Part shown: positions 12,853 through 25,837 of the stretch, piece by piece
Position numbering within the stretch: position 1 is the stretch's first letter
How the letters are laid out: each line of letters opens with the position of its first letter
NCBI GenBank assembly: GCA_963969395.1
Contig: OZ017803.1
Span: 6,076,001 to 6,140,000 of the forward strand
Direction: 5' to 3'
DNA from: Pseudoscleropodium purum
Lineage: Eukaryota; Streptophyta; Bryopsida; Hypnales; Brachytheciaceae
DNA length: 64,000 bases
Made by a program: the position numbers and the translations under genes
The notes under the pieces: generated by a model
Seen by the model: only the letters and a program-made list of their open reading frames with translations
What the model was told of the DNA's origin: nothing
Database searches by the model: none

Positions 12853-13754
12853 CCCCCAAAGGACTCGCATGCATTTTTTGGCAACAAAGCAATTTTGGTC
12901 AATTTGGGCTATAAGAAGATTTACATATTTTAGACTAAAATTTTAATGGAAGAAATATATTTCATGTGAACTAAATTTCATGGCATTTGAAAATATGAAT
13001 CAAAAGTTATAGCTTAATATGTTACTTTTTTTTGTAAATGGGTAATTCGAGCAGATTAGAAAAAATCATTTTTTTAAAAACAAAAACTTGAAATTGATTT
13101 TCTAGATTTATATATACATGGAAAGCTTTGAATCATTTCATTTAGATAAATGAGATCAAAGTTATAAAGAGTTTTGTTTGTGGGCAATTGTAGATTCTCT
13201 ACCCTAAAATAAACTTTGAAATCCTTTATTTAACTCAATTTTCAATATTTTTTGAAAAATTAAAATCATAGGGTGTACATTATTTATTGCAAGATTTCAA
13301 ACATTGGGATTGGCATTTTCAATTCTATAACTAAATTTTTAACAATTTTGTATTTAAATCATTCGCTACTTCTTTCTACCTATAATTTTTTTCTTATATG
13401 TTGTACAATTTTAAATGATGTGAGAATTTTCAAGCACGTAGAAAATTTGTATAGAAAAATGAATTCAAAGAAGTACTACCATTTTGGACATTTTTTCATA
13501 GAAAAGTGAGCTTATGAAGTGTAGTTGCCTTATTTTTCACAGGGCCAAAAAAATGATCTTAGTGAATTTAAATGTTTGTATTTTGCAATCTACGTTGCGG
13601 AAATTTCTGAAATTCTTACCACATATTTTCAAGTTAGCATACTATAGTTCCTATAGTTATATGTGTTAAAAAAAATCCCTGAAATTTGGTACTTCTACTA
13701 AAAATGACAATTTTAAAGCATTTTTGGTGAAAACATGGTCAAAGAACTTTAAGG
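12853..13754 (+). mobile_element. TTAA-type 0.9-kb element, copy 1 (diverged)
   Basis: Begins TTAA-CCCCCAAAGGAC (TTAA at 12849-12852) and ends CTTTAAGGG at about 13754, followed by TTCAA where an intact TTAA would stand. Length is about 0.9 kb, like the copies at 34286 and 47445. It shares with the 47445 copy (inverted) a block around GGAAAGCTTTGA-TCATT-CATTTAGAT and with the 34286 copy the terminal CTAAAAATG/CAAAAATGGCAATTTT block. No coding capacity. The right border is approximate. Confidence 0.5.
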
Positions 13755-13759
13755 GTTCA

Positions 13760-16700
13760 AAACTCACATGAAGAGCTTCTATTTTCCATTTGCAAATAGA
13801 CTAACTAATGAATAAATAATTATTATCTATTTGTTCTCTCCAACTCATATCTATGGCGAATGATTTTAAGAATGCATTGGTTAAAACAAGCTTAGCCAAT
13901 ATACTATTATTTGTTGGGTTTATTGTTTTGTGATTTTTTCTTCTATTGTACATATATGATTCATTTGTATGAATTGCTTGATATATGATATTTATATATG
14001 TACTATCTATGTAGGTTGTATTCAACAATAGTTTGAGTCTACATGTTGTACTAATCAACTTTAAGAAACACTTAGAAATTTTTGAATTACAATAGGGACA
14101 TACTAATATGCCTCAAATTTCAATTTTAACTACCATACAATGTAGGGAAATGAGCAAAAAGTAAAAGTAAAAAAAAATAAGGGCATAACTATTGTAGAAT
14201 AATAGCTAAATAGCCTTCAAATAAAAGATTTTGACACATGTATATATGGATTACAAGGTACAGTGAAATATTCAACATGGATGTTGCTTTAATTATATAC
14301 CAATTTCAATATGAAAATCTCTTGTCAAAAGCAAACTTGAAAATCAACTCATTGTGTACCAATGCATGCATAGACTCACCAACCTATACACAAGAGTATA
14401 TCCAAGCTTACCTATCAATTTTTAAATGCAAACAAGATTAATCTAAGACCTTCTCAAGGTCTTAGATGCAAGCTATCTTTAGAGAATGAACAAGCTCAAG
14501 CTCCACACTTGTAGATTGCACAATAATCTTTATTATACTTATATAATCCAAATCGCACTTGTAATATTTAAATTACACAACCATTTGATACAATCACAGA
14601 AAAGATAGATCTAACTATGTACAATCCTATTTGACAATGGCTCTAATGCAATATGTGAGCCATAAGATAGCACAACATGAAGTCAACAATTTCAAACAAC
14701 ACAAATCAATGACACAAACAAAAATAGAGGTAAAAAGGACCAATTCTTATAAAATAATTATATGTCAGTCATTAGAAGGGATTTGAAGGCAATGGAAGCC
14801 CGCAAGTTTCCAAACTACAAGGAACAAGCAAATTGCACCATTGTAGCAATATGATGTGGCTGTGCCCTTGTCACATTATAAATTTTTTTTTTCCAACTTT
14901 TTTTTCATTTGAAGAATTGAATTGAATTTTTTGAATTTTTGAATTTTTTTTATGACAACTGGCCATTCCTTCACTACAAGGTAAATAATGAGGGAACATG
15001 CTTGAAATGGGCTTCTATTGCCCTTAAATCCCCTCTAATAAATAGAATTTCAAGGTCACTTGACATTCATTCAACATAGTTCATAGTTCATAAAAAATGA
15101 TTGTTCTTGTTCAAAATGTTGCCTCCAAAGAACTTTTAAATGACCATCGTAGAAAGGTGTGATGGAGTGTCCCACATCTTCAAATAGTTGCAATCCAAAA
15201 ATCTTGAAAAGACAAGTTTTAGAATAGGAATTTGCGGAGACAGAACATGCTAAATTAATGCACATTATTATGTTCTAAAGGCCAAAGCCTTCTTTTCACT
15301 ATCTTTGTAAATAGGTTGAGATGGCTTAACAAGGCACCAACTACATTTTTGTGATGTTCTCCGGTGAAGACAATGGTGCCTGAGAACAACCTTTCTACTA
15401 GTGAAACCTAAAAAAAATGTGAAAATTCACTTCTAGAGACTCTATGTAAGGTTTTCAAAAGTTCTATGAGAACTTATTGTCTTTTAGGGGTTAATGAGAC
15501 CTAGGTGATACTAGTTGAACTTTGGTCCAAACAAGTGTAATTGGAAGAGTATTTTTTGAATATCAACTTCACACCAAGGACTTTGCATTGAGAGTCTTTT
15601 CTAGGTTAGTGTGAGGATATGCAATCCCCATTTATTAGTGGGCATCTAGGATGTTGGAGTAGGCTTTCAAATTTTGTTGTTTGAAAAGTATATGGTTGAA
15701 AATTCAACACCAAAAAAGACTTAATCTTTAAGTTGTGGAGAAAACAAACATGAAAGAGAGGTGATACCAAGAGAAAGAAAGGTAGTCTAACCCTACAACA
15801 TGCCCCAAATGTCTATATAGTCTTGGTGCTAACCTTCACACTACAATTGTGCTTTGTTACAAGGCATTATATACATTTAATTCAAAATGACATTGATAGC
15901 AATTGAGGTAATTTTCAAAAAACTTAACATCAATTTTTAGAATTATAATAATAGTATTTTACATGTTCATATCATTTTATTTTATTGTTCATTTTAATAA
16001 GGAATTTTGAGGTTCAAAAACTTAGTTTAGTTGTAATCATGCTTGCTATTGTATGAGCTTAGAATCATAAGTACATGAGCATAGGAGTTTATAGTATACA
16101 CATGTGTTATAGGTGTCTATCATATAGAAATCTCTCATGATTCTAGTGTATTTATGTTATAAATACCTATATTACAAATGTTTATACTAGTTATAAGTAC
16201 ATTCAATGGTTGTAAAGTATTTGTTTATATATATATATATATATGCTCAAGGCTTGTAAACTTACATTTCATGCTAGTGACGTTATTTTAGATACAACTT
16301 TCATAAGAACTTTATATGATTTGAAATTTTAGTGGCTTTTGAAAATTTACAACTTTATAAAGGCTAAAATTTTAGAGAAACTCTTTTGATTCTTATTTTT
16401 AACATTAAAAACATCAAAAGTTTTCAAAGTTTTCAACAAAATAAAAAAGGTTTTGTAAAATTGTAACTTTTTTCAACATATAACTTTTAAAAGGTTGCAA
16501 AAATTTCAAATTGTACATAGTCTGAAAGTTGCATCTAGTGCAATAGTGTAGTGAAAGTCATATGAATGTCCACTATTAGAATGGTGTTCTTAGGGCACCA
16601 AGGAATAGTGTCAAAGCATGGTGCCCAAGATCCACATTGGTACCAAATTAATGTCAATGTGAGTCTTAGGCACCATGCTCTAGCACTTTTCTTTGATGCC

Positions 16701-16801
16701 CAAAGACTATATTTTCTATTAGTAGTCTTGTGACAATATGAAGTTTAAAAAAATGCACCAATATTTTACAAGATACAATATAATAGCTTGGATTTCTTCC
16801 A
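13760..16801. other. AT-rich spacer, no gene
   Basis: Contains a (TA)n microsatellite at about 16228-16243 and the T-rich-centre repeat at 14790-15040 described separately. Short open frames such as 13801-14058 (-) are compatible with chance. No gene is supported. Confidence 0.45.
14790..15040 (+). repeat. Dispersed repeat with T-rich centre, copy 1
   Basis: Resembles 38590-38845 and 44450-44690 in the same orientation. All three have a proximal block like AAGTTTCCAAACTAC, a central run of A/T with long T tracts, then an ACAACTGGCCATTCC-like block and a distal GGGAACA--CTTGAAA-GG block before a CCCCTC-like end. No target duplication could be fixed. Probably a non-autonomous DNA element of unknown class. 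Confidence 0.5.
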
Positions 16802-16805
16802 TTAA

Positions 16806-17029
16806 CCTTTAAATGGTGAAGGGTGTTTGCAAAAATCATTAGTTTCTATTATTGTGTGAATTTTTGGCTTAAAAATTTGCAAAAGCACTCATTGAAAGTC
16901 AAGCTATTGTAGAAGACTTTCCTTTTTGATAACCAATTGAATTCCATGGATGAATAGTTGAACTTTTGTCCTATTACAAGAATTCCTTGTCATCCATCAA
17001 TGCCAAACGTCCTTGTCGACGTTTAAGGG
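16806..17029 (+). mobile_element. TTAA-flanked 222-bp MITE family, copy 2
   Basis: 224 bp between TTAA at 16802-16805 and TTAA at 17030-17033. Left end CCTTTAAATGG, right end CGACGTTTAAGGG, giving inverted termini of about 12 bp (CC[CT]TTAAA). The interior aligns with copies at 10403 (inverted), 42306, 46390 and 47223 (inverted). No coding capacity. The TTAA duplication and CCC-like ends are those of piggyBac elements. Confidence 0.85.
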
Positions 17030-17341
17030 TTAAGACAACTAAAGTGCTAGAGCTTAGTGCTTAAATTAGGGAAATTGGTAGAATTCTATACAAACTCTTA
17101 TGGTCCAAAATAAAAGCATATCTTATGGTTCCCATCACTAAAAATGATAAAAAAAAAAAAAATCAAATGATGAAGAAAGTTAACAAGAAGAAGAGAATCA
17201 TCATAAAAAGTTATGATATATTTAGGATGTCAAGAGTTTTTAATTTCTATGAATCAAAGTCTCAATTGTAAGTACATATACTTCATTTCTATTATATAGG
17301 GGTCAAATGACAAACTACTATAGAAATATTTTTCTATCATA

Positions 17342-17478
17342 TGCCAATGGTGTCCATGCAATTAGAGTTCATACACCGATGATCACATGAATGTCATTTG
17401 CCAATGGTGGCCAAGCAATTGAGGTTCATACACCGATGGTTACAAGAATGTCATTTGCCAATAGTGGCCAAGCAAGTG
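17342..17478 (+). repeat. 57-bp minisatellite, about 2.4 copies
   Basis: TGCCAATGGTG starts copies at 17342, 17399 and 17456 (the third is partial). Each contains a CCA-GCAATT-GAGTTCATACACCGATG-type core. It ends roughly 400 bp before the HPGT start codon, so it may lie in the promoter region of that gene. Confidence 0.85.
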
Positions 17479-17881
17479 TTAGTTTTTTGAGCTGCTAGCC
17501 ATGTTAGGGGTCGCCCCAAAGAAAATACCAGGAAGCTGCAGCAGGTACTGGCACTCAACCATTTTTACCTCCCCACCCCCTCAAATAAAAGAATATATAA
17601 TGATATAAATGATAAATAAGGTCTCAAAAAGACCCCCAAAAAAGAAATCCGACTTTATTCCAAGAAAGGCACCCCGATACCCGCCCGCTCCCCCTAACTT
17701 TCATTAAGTTATTCAACCTCGGACTCGCAAAGTCCAAGTTACGGTACAGTCCATTCGCAGCTGCTTTCTCTTGCTTCCCCCGCTCACATCATCTCCCCCG
17801 ATCGTCGTCCGTCACTTCTCATGGTCCTTTAGAATCTCCGCAGCCCTTGTGTCTTTGCCCTGGCGATTCCGTTAGAATGCG

Positions 17882-20800
17882 ATGAGGTCCTCGCGAGCTC
17901 CGTCTCATCGGAGCAGCCCCTTGCGCAAAGACAGCATGACCAGCTTCGTCTTGCTCTTCTTCCACCTCATAGCCATCTTTTACATTGCCGGAAGGTAAAA
18001 AAATTCTCGGGTGGGATTCGACTTGGGATTCACGGGGTTGCAAGGTTTCTGGTTTGATTTGGTTCATCTTGGTCGTGAAAGGATGTGATGGAGAATTTGA
18101 TCTGGTGTCGTGTCGTAGAAATCGTGAATCGTGAATTCAAGTGGAGGCGAGGTTTTAGATCCGTTTGCGAGGTATCGGTTTCGGGAGTTGATTTTGCGGT
18201 TCCTAGTGTTTTTGAAGGGTAGATCTTGAGTGTAGATATGACTTTTCACTTTTTTCGTTTTGGTGCGTAATGAGCTTTGTGGAATTTTTAGAGGGTTGTG
18301 AATTCTTTTTGAGGTTTCTGGAAATTTAGGGTTTGGGGAATTTGAGAATCTGCCTGCCTAGATCTGCTTCGAGATTTGGAGTGTGACGCGATTTTGAGTC
18401 GCCGTTCGGGAATGTACTGTTTTAGTGCCGACAGATGGTGAATTGATTCGGTCTAGTGTGTTAGGATTAGATGAATTGTGAATTGTGAATTGATGTCTGA
18501 GTTAGGTGCGTGGTCTGTGGTGGCGAGGGTTTTGATTCGTTTGTGAGGTTGCAGTTTCTGGGAGCGGTGGGCGTCGGTTGAGGGGTATTAGAGTTTTTGA
18601 AGTCTGGATCTGGATTGCCGCCACTTTTCGCGTTTTTCGTATACTTTTGGTGAATTTCATTGAAATTTAGGGTTTTGAGGATTTGATCGACTCCGAGATT
18701 TAGAGTATTATGGGATGTAGGGCGCCCTGTTTGTTCTGTATCCATAGGTTTGTCTATGTGCGTGAGCAGATCCCTGACCTAATTCTGACGTGAGTATGTA
18801 TTCGACAAGTTTTTATTACTGGATTTTATAGTAGATATAGATGTTCAGACATTGATTGTTGATGCATCTCTTTAGACGTCTCTGCCTATTACGTAACGAA
18901 GATATCTGGCTCGTATTAAAAATGACGGAACTGAATTACTGTTGCTTTGAAGGTTTTAAGTTCTAAGCTCATGAGGCTAATTTGGTGTGGTTAGGTCCTG
19001 TGAAGGGGTTCTTATGCACTACCCCCATTGTGTTCAAATTATTTAATTAGAAGGACTGGGAGCACTGGCAGCGTCAATATTATCGTTTCTGACCCTTTTA
19101 GCAATATTATGCCCCAGGCTATGGCAGGATGCCGGCGACAACATGAGAATGCATCGCCAACTGATGAGTACCGATTCAAGTAGGAGGCTTCAGGTCAGAC
19201 CCTGTTGCATGCTCTTAATTAAATCTAGACCGGTGATCAATCAGTAACAGGGATTTGAAAACGTAATTCGTAGCTCTAGGTGTGTTCAGTAAAATGACTC
19301 TGATGTCCTCTTTCTCTTTGCAGGCAAGAGATTCTATTTCTTTGGATGAAACATGGAGGATGATTGACTGCAAGTAAGGACTGCCTTGCCACCCCGATTC
19401 ATATGTATATGTCTGATCCATGCTCCAGATGATGTACTAAATCAGATTTGAGAGATCACAGCGACTATTTAGTGTTAATATATTAATTTAAGTATTTTAC
19501 AGAGAACAACAGAAGAAGCTAGTAGATACGGAGCTTGAGTTAGCTGCTGCAAGGACTCGGGGATATGTGCCTATTAACAGAACATATACGGAAGGTCGGA
19601 AAACTATGGTCATTGGCATCTTCACAAATTTCGGTGGTCAGTCCCGGCGCACGGCTTCTCGCAAGAATTGGATACCCACTGGTATAGTCTTTGGTCGTTC
19701 AACTGTTTGATTTACGATACTTTTCTTTAAGATTAAACTCTTGGTCTTGTCAAGTTAAAGCAGTGTCAATATATGCACGTAGGCTTGCTAGATGGTCATT
19801 CTATCACCATCACGCCTTATCACACCTTGGAATAGTGTATTACTTACTTTCTGGTAGTAATATTTCATGTTAAGAGTTTATGTGCCATTTTCAATTCCTT
19901 CTCAACTTGTGATAGCAGGTACTGCGCTGAAAGAACTTGAAAATGACAAACGTATCATCATCCGCTACGTTATTGGACGCAGGTTTGTTTCTGTAATTTT
20001 GTTGTACGTTCACCTTATTGAACGGAGATTCCTTATTTTCTTATGTTTGGTTTTTTTTTTCGATTAATATCCCATAGACGTGTTGCCTGGAATATACTCC
20101 ACTCAAGCTCAGCTAAGTTTGAGTCACCCTATTTGTGATGGTTTGAATGCAGCTCAAACAGAGGAGATATGTTGGACAGACAAATTGATCGAGAAAGTAG
20201 TGAAACAGAGGATTTTTTAGTACTGGTACTCAACTATACCGCACTGAGTGGATTTTCTTTAGAATTTTCTTTTATCTATATGACTCCTTCTGTTTGTAAT
20301 ACTTAGATATTTTCTTCGTCTTCCCAGCTTTCTCGCATGCACTGTCTGAGAAATCCATTCAAATTCTTCTCCCAGCAATTGGTGTGGTCAGCTTATCCCA
20401 GCTTAGACAAGCTCATGCTTAAAGAGACAACAAATTCCGCAAGTTGCATTAGCTTTCAGGGTCGATACTTATGGTGGTATGTATCTCTACAGGACGATCA
20501 TGTCGAGAGCGATGATAACTTGTCACAGAAAAGTAGACTTTTTTTCAGCAAAGCAGTTAACATGTGGGACGCTGATTTTTATTTGAAGATGGATGATAAC
20601 GTAGGCCTGAATTTAGGTGAGTTAGTTGTTCCCATCTCTATCGCTGCTTCTTTACATTAATTGTTTATTCCGTAGTCATAATTTAATGTGAAGTCTTACA
20701 TGTTAATCAAACCCCTTGTAGTAATTGTGAGTGACACTTCTTCCATCTTCCAGTCACTCTTAATGGTTTCTTCGTATTACGCTCTCGTTGGATACAGCTC

Positions 20801-22509
20801 TCTTGATAGTAAATGTATATCCGCTCCATTATGATGAAACACGGGGTTTACTGGGAGATAACAATTCGAGTTTCTGATTGCATGCTTTTCTAATTGATAA
20901 CATTTCAACCACTCCGTGCGATTATGAACACATGCCCTGCTCTTGTGGGTATGAATCAGATATGGTAGGAACCTTGCTATCCACTCACAAGGAAAAGACG
21001 AGAGCATACGTGGGATGCATGAAGTCGGGGTTGGTGGTATTTGACCCGTAAGTTTTGCAGCGCTACTATTTGAAAGTTAATGGGTGTTATTTGGAGGGCT
21101 TTGCATACCTGCTATTCTTTTTTTCGTTACTAATTTCTTTGTATCTTTCAAATCTCGATTCTTGCTGTCAGCGTGAAATGTCAGTAGTCATCTTCTGTTT
21201 CTAAAGTTATTATAATTTTCAAATGACCGTGACTTTGTACTCAATTGTAGTCTTTGCCATTCTTTGATGCAGGAATGCACAGTGGTATGAGCCTGACTGG
21301 TGGAAGTTTGGGGACCAAAAATCTGAGTAAGTATGGGTGATCGAATTGCATGTCTTTCATAACATTCCATTGGAGGGACAGGAGTGTAAAGAATCCACTG
21401 TGTGGTATTGGGTATTTAAGGCAACATTGTCCTGACGTATAGAGGACTCCTTGTGTGTTTCTGAAGACCCGTTTTCGTAAATTCTGTAGTAGACCATAAG
21501 CAGGACGCCTTCGCACAGCCTAGTATCTGTTCCAACTTGATCACAAACCTTACTTGCTCCGCTCCATAGGGTTTGTGATTTACGAGGGCCTTTCAAAGCA
21601 TAGAATTCTGGATTTTCTCCTCCGGGTCGTCTACAGCACAAACCAAGCCTCCACGCTAATAATTAAGATAGTCAGCGTCGTCAAACGCTGTGTCACTTCG
21701 CTTATCATATTATCATGTGACAGTTTTAACGAGTTTGTTTACTTCATATCCAGTGAGTAGTGTCCTTCGTGTTTTGGATGTTTGCTGGCCGTTCTACACT
21801 AAAACGTTCCAATCTGTATTGACTTGTGGACAGATACCATCGGCATGCTTCTGGTCAAGTTTATGCGCTTTCAAGATCTTTAGCTATGTACATCTCAATC
21901 AATAGGTATGAATGCTCCAAGTACTAATGTTTCATATCTCTTTTGCTGTGCTCCTTATATTCAAACCATTGCTGGCCATCCTGCTCGGTTTTGTGGGCAT
22001 TCCTTTTGTTTAACATGTGATTCTTTTTCATGCAGTGCCTTCCTCAAAGAGTACAAGAACGAGGACGTAGCGGTTGGTTCTTGGATGCTTGGCTTGGATA
22101 CAGAACATATTGATGATCGGAACCTCTGCTGTGCTTACAATACTGGTATTCTTTTTTCGGACATGGATTTTCTTTAGGATGAGATTAATCAATATTTGGT
22201 TGCTGTAGTTTTGAGTTCGGTAACAATTGCTGACGGGTTATTATTTGTGATTATCTTTCTCCAATTCTAAGTTATAGCTATGCTTCATCAAATTTGAAGG
22301 AGATGATGGACTCGTTAAGGTGGTCCGTATTGTGTCTCAAACTGCTCTTCCCTTACGTATTTATCAGGAACAATCCCTCTCGATGGTACCCTACGTTACT
22401 AATGTATTATAAATTAGTTGAAATTCGCGAATTGTACATCCCTGACATAATTCTGATAATGCTTGGATTTTGATTTATACGTACAGGAGGCGTCTGCTGG
22501 ACTCAATGA
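17882..22509 (+). CDS. HPGT: Hydroxyproline O-galactosyltransferase (GT31, HPGT type), 12 exons
   Basis: Golgi type II membrane enzyme adding the first galactose to hydroxyproline of arabinogalactan proteins. Exons: 17882-17994, 19118-19193, 19324-19373, 19503-19681, 19919-19982, 20153-20225, 20493-20616, 20960-21047, 21273-21326, 21834-21905, 22036-22145 and 22487-22509, all with GT-AG borders and consistent phase, total 1026 nt (341 residues). Visible: short basic cytosolic tail, one membrane anchor (about 20-36) ending AGRLWQDA as in HPGT1-3, stem with CKEQQK, GT31 domain from about 110 (KTMVIGIFT), DxD-type metal site MDDNV (Asp219-Asp220), YVGCMKSG, EPDWWKFGD, YHRHASG, and EDV-VGSW (Glu307) near the C-terminus. 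There is no galectin domain, which separates it from the GALT2-6 group. The length fits HPGTs (about 340). The last short exon is the least certain. The first intron is the longest (1.1 kb). Confidence 0.93.
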
Positions 22510-24654
22510 TGCTGAGCTTCGTTACGTCGTCTACCATGTGGTCTGACCAACTTCAGCGTTAATCTTTGATCGTGCATTCTTCCTCAGCCTTCAGAGTTGA
22601 GAAATTTGCAGCTTCAGAGGAATGACAAACACTCAACTTTCACACGGTCAAACTGGCTTTACCAGGATTGCAAACAGGCATGAATCAGTATCACCTGCTT
22701 GTAGTCCGATTGATGCAGAAAGGCCTACGAAGGGAAAAGTAGCATTAAGATCAGTCCGTGTAGTTTCCACTTTAGGATTAACGTTGGGTAGAGTATTTTT
22801 GGGTGGTCAACATTTCCCCCAGGCAGTCGCTCTTTGTATAGTTTGTACTATTATAAACCCAATTTTGAACTAGTTTACAAAATTCTTTGCTGGGAGCCTC
22901 ACGGTGTTTATCCTCGTCATTCGGAGTAGCTGCAATGCTTGTGAGTGGGGCTGTGTATGCTGACCACATTTTAGTGGTTTGAGATACCCTAAATCCTAAG
23001 CACTAAACCCTATTCGAATGGACTCATCAACAAATCATTTGTTTCCCAATATGTTAGTCTAGGGAACTTCTTAACACTTCAATGCTTGAATCTCTTTTGG
23101 GATTTTTTGCACATTTTTGATTAATATATCTTTGTTTGAATGTATTATCTAAATTTCATCAAATGGGTCCAAAAGAAAGGAAATCATTTCAAGATTCAAG
23201 AATTATTTTGGATGAATGAAAAGGTACTTGGATGAAACATTAACCTAAAGTATTATGTTCATCATCTAGAATAAAGATGTTGGAGTTCTTAGGGGGGTTA
23301 AATTTTGGTCACTTTTTCTAGTTAGAGCAAAGATGTCATGCAACTATAATGCCAAAAATAAGATACTCTGCATAAAAAGCAACACTTGAGGGCTTGTCTA
23401 CCATTTTCATGGGCTTCCCTAGATGAAAGGATTTTTAGCTCATTTTTTAGACAAAGAAAAATAAATGCTGCATGTAATACAAGTAAATTCAAACTTTTTG
23501 AAGCATTATTAAATTACTTTTGAATTTTCAAAGATTTTTGTTGTAGACACCTATTTATGACTGTAGGTCTTCCAATTGCAATTTGTAAAGAGATATGTGA
23601 AAACCAAGGAGAAATATTGGCTCTTGTAGCAAATAACATTTTATCCTTGATTTAATCAATGGCTAAAGAGGTAAATTTAAGTACCACCTCATATTCATTC
23701 CAAAGCTAATTATAGGATTGGTTTGAAGAGGATGATCACTTTTAGAGCATAGTATCTTAAATAACAAGTTAGAAAATACCATTACAAAGATACATCCATA
23801 TACAGTTTTTGCATAAGGTCATTTTTACAAATTCTAAAGAAGTGTTTGTAAGTCACCTCAAATACATCACATCATATTCCTACAAATAGCTAAGAATAGC
23901 AACAATGGACAATTCAAACCTCTTGATGTATCCCCTAATTATGTAAGGTCACCCTCAAACTTCATAGCTAAGCATCTAATACACTAGTTGGGGTAGTCAC
24001 ACCTTGAAGAAGCAAAATTCTATGAATGATGAGAAGGTGAGAGAAAAGAGTCATTCTACATGAAGATGTGACATCCCTTTTGTTGTGTAAAGTATGCCCA
24101 TAACAAAAACATAGATTTACCAACCTTAGATTACTGCATCCAACACTATCACTCAACATTTGGATCAAGGCAATATTAGTGAAGAAAATAGTCGATGGAA
24201 AGGCATGGTTTGTAGACCAATAGAACAAATAAAAACTTGCAACTTGCACAAAATGCACCTCCAATTTTAGCATGGTTGGTCTCCATCTAGTGGAGAGGAA
24301 ATCAATTTAGTAATCAATAAAATGAGTTTGTTTGATTTAATCTCAAGTAATGATTTTGTGTTAAATCTAACACACTTGTGTTTAAAATAACATAGTTTTA
24401 GCATTATTTTAGTCACAATTTTGTTCAATTTGCATTATTTCCAACATAATTGTATTAGATTTAATACAAAACATCAACTGGAATGTGTGAGATTTCTTTT
24501 AGTGGAAGAACAATACCATGCTAATCTCCATCATTGTGTGTTTGAATTTGTCCAAATCTAATTTCTTTCATCTTTTCTTGTTTAGCTATAAGTCCTTGCA
24601 TGCAAACAATTTTGAAGTCCTAACCTCAATTAAAATGATAGTGACAAAGATTAA
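22510..24654. other. 3' flank of HPGT and AT-rich spacer
   Basis: The first few hundred bases keep moderate GC and are probably HPGT 3' UTR (open frame 22622-22873 has no recognised motif). From about 23000 the sequence is AT-rich and non-coding. Confidence 0.45.
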
Positions 24655-25837
24655 CCCCTTAATGCCTCAATTTTTTTCTTAATTTTCTTAATTTTTGTTT
24701 ATATCTTCTTAAAAAATATCATTTATTACAATTTCATGGAGGGCAGCACGGATCGGGAAACTATAAGACTCATTTTTGCATTTCAAAACTCACCAAAGTC
24801 AAATAAATAAAATATACAAAACAACTCTTTTATTGTCTCGAAGTCACTGCTCAATTATAGCAAACAGGACAGGAATGCCAAATGTACTCAACTTGGAAAC
24901 TAGCACTTTTATATAGCTCAAAAAAAGAATGGCGCATCATATGGGTCCACATTCTTGTGGCACATTCAATAGAAAGTGCTCAATCCTACTAGGACATCAT
25001 AAATCTATGTACAATGTGATTGAAAGAGAGATAAGAAGGTGGCTAATCAAATGCAAATTGGCGTCTCATAGTCCTTTAGCACTAAAACTAAGACAACAAT
25101 TTTGAAGAGCTATTATAATTTCTTTTTGATGAAGGGACCGCTATTCTCTCATGCAAGTAACTTGCATTGACAAAGCTATGGAAATGGCCACGAATGCCTA
25201 CATCTGTAGCTAATCTTTCTGCACAAGGAAGCTCAAGTAATAAGAATCGAAGGCCATGCAAGGAATCCTTCCTCACATTTGCATTTCTATTTCGGATTTT
25301 TTCCAACGCCTACATATGCACTTACTCTTGTGGCCGTTTGCTGCTGTCCATTCCATATTTTTGCAAAATTCCACTGTTTGTTAGGATATGCACTCTTGAA
25401 TTCCACTAATAAACATCATCCTCTTATTTTTTTAGACACAACGCACATAGTACTAAGTTAGCAATCTCTCCCAGTCATTCTCACAAGTTTCAAAGAGCAT
25501 CATCAACCACAACCTATTGTAAGGACAATTCCCTCAACCTTTAGATATTACCTACATAAAGAATGCCTCATTTTCCTTAGGAATAGTAGTTTTTGTGGCA
25601 TACTTTTTTTTCCACATATTTGTGAAGCAAAGTTGTAAGTTTGTAACTGAACACTATTGTTGGTCGTCTCCATCTCCCTAGTGCTGTGAGCAACTATTGC
25701 TTGTCTGCATTTCTTTGGTCCTATGAGTTGCCATGCTCTTTGGCGGTTTTGGTCATCTCCACCTGTCTTCTACTTCATCACTGTTCAAATCCACATTCAA
25801 GCATTTAGTGTACATTACATTTAATTAGCATGGAAGC

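Noticed and set aside
18748..18789. Small exon between HPGT exons 1 and 2 (acceptor CCATAG, donor GTGAGT)
   Set aside because: It joins in phase with exon 1 but would lead into TGA in the next exon. Direct splicing to 19118 gives the conserved AGRLWQDA and keeps the frame.
23071..23301. TTAA at 23071 and GGGGGG-TTAA at 23298, 223 bp apart
   Set aside because: The spacing equals the TTAA family, but the interior shows no similarity to it and the left end lacks CCC; likely chance in AT-rich DNA.
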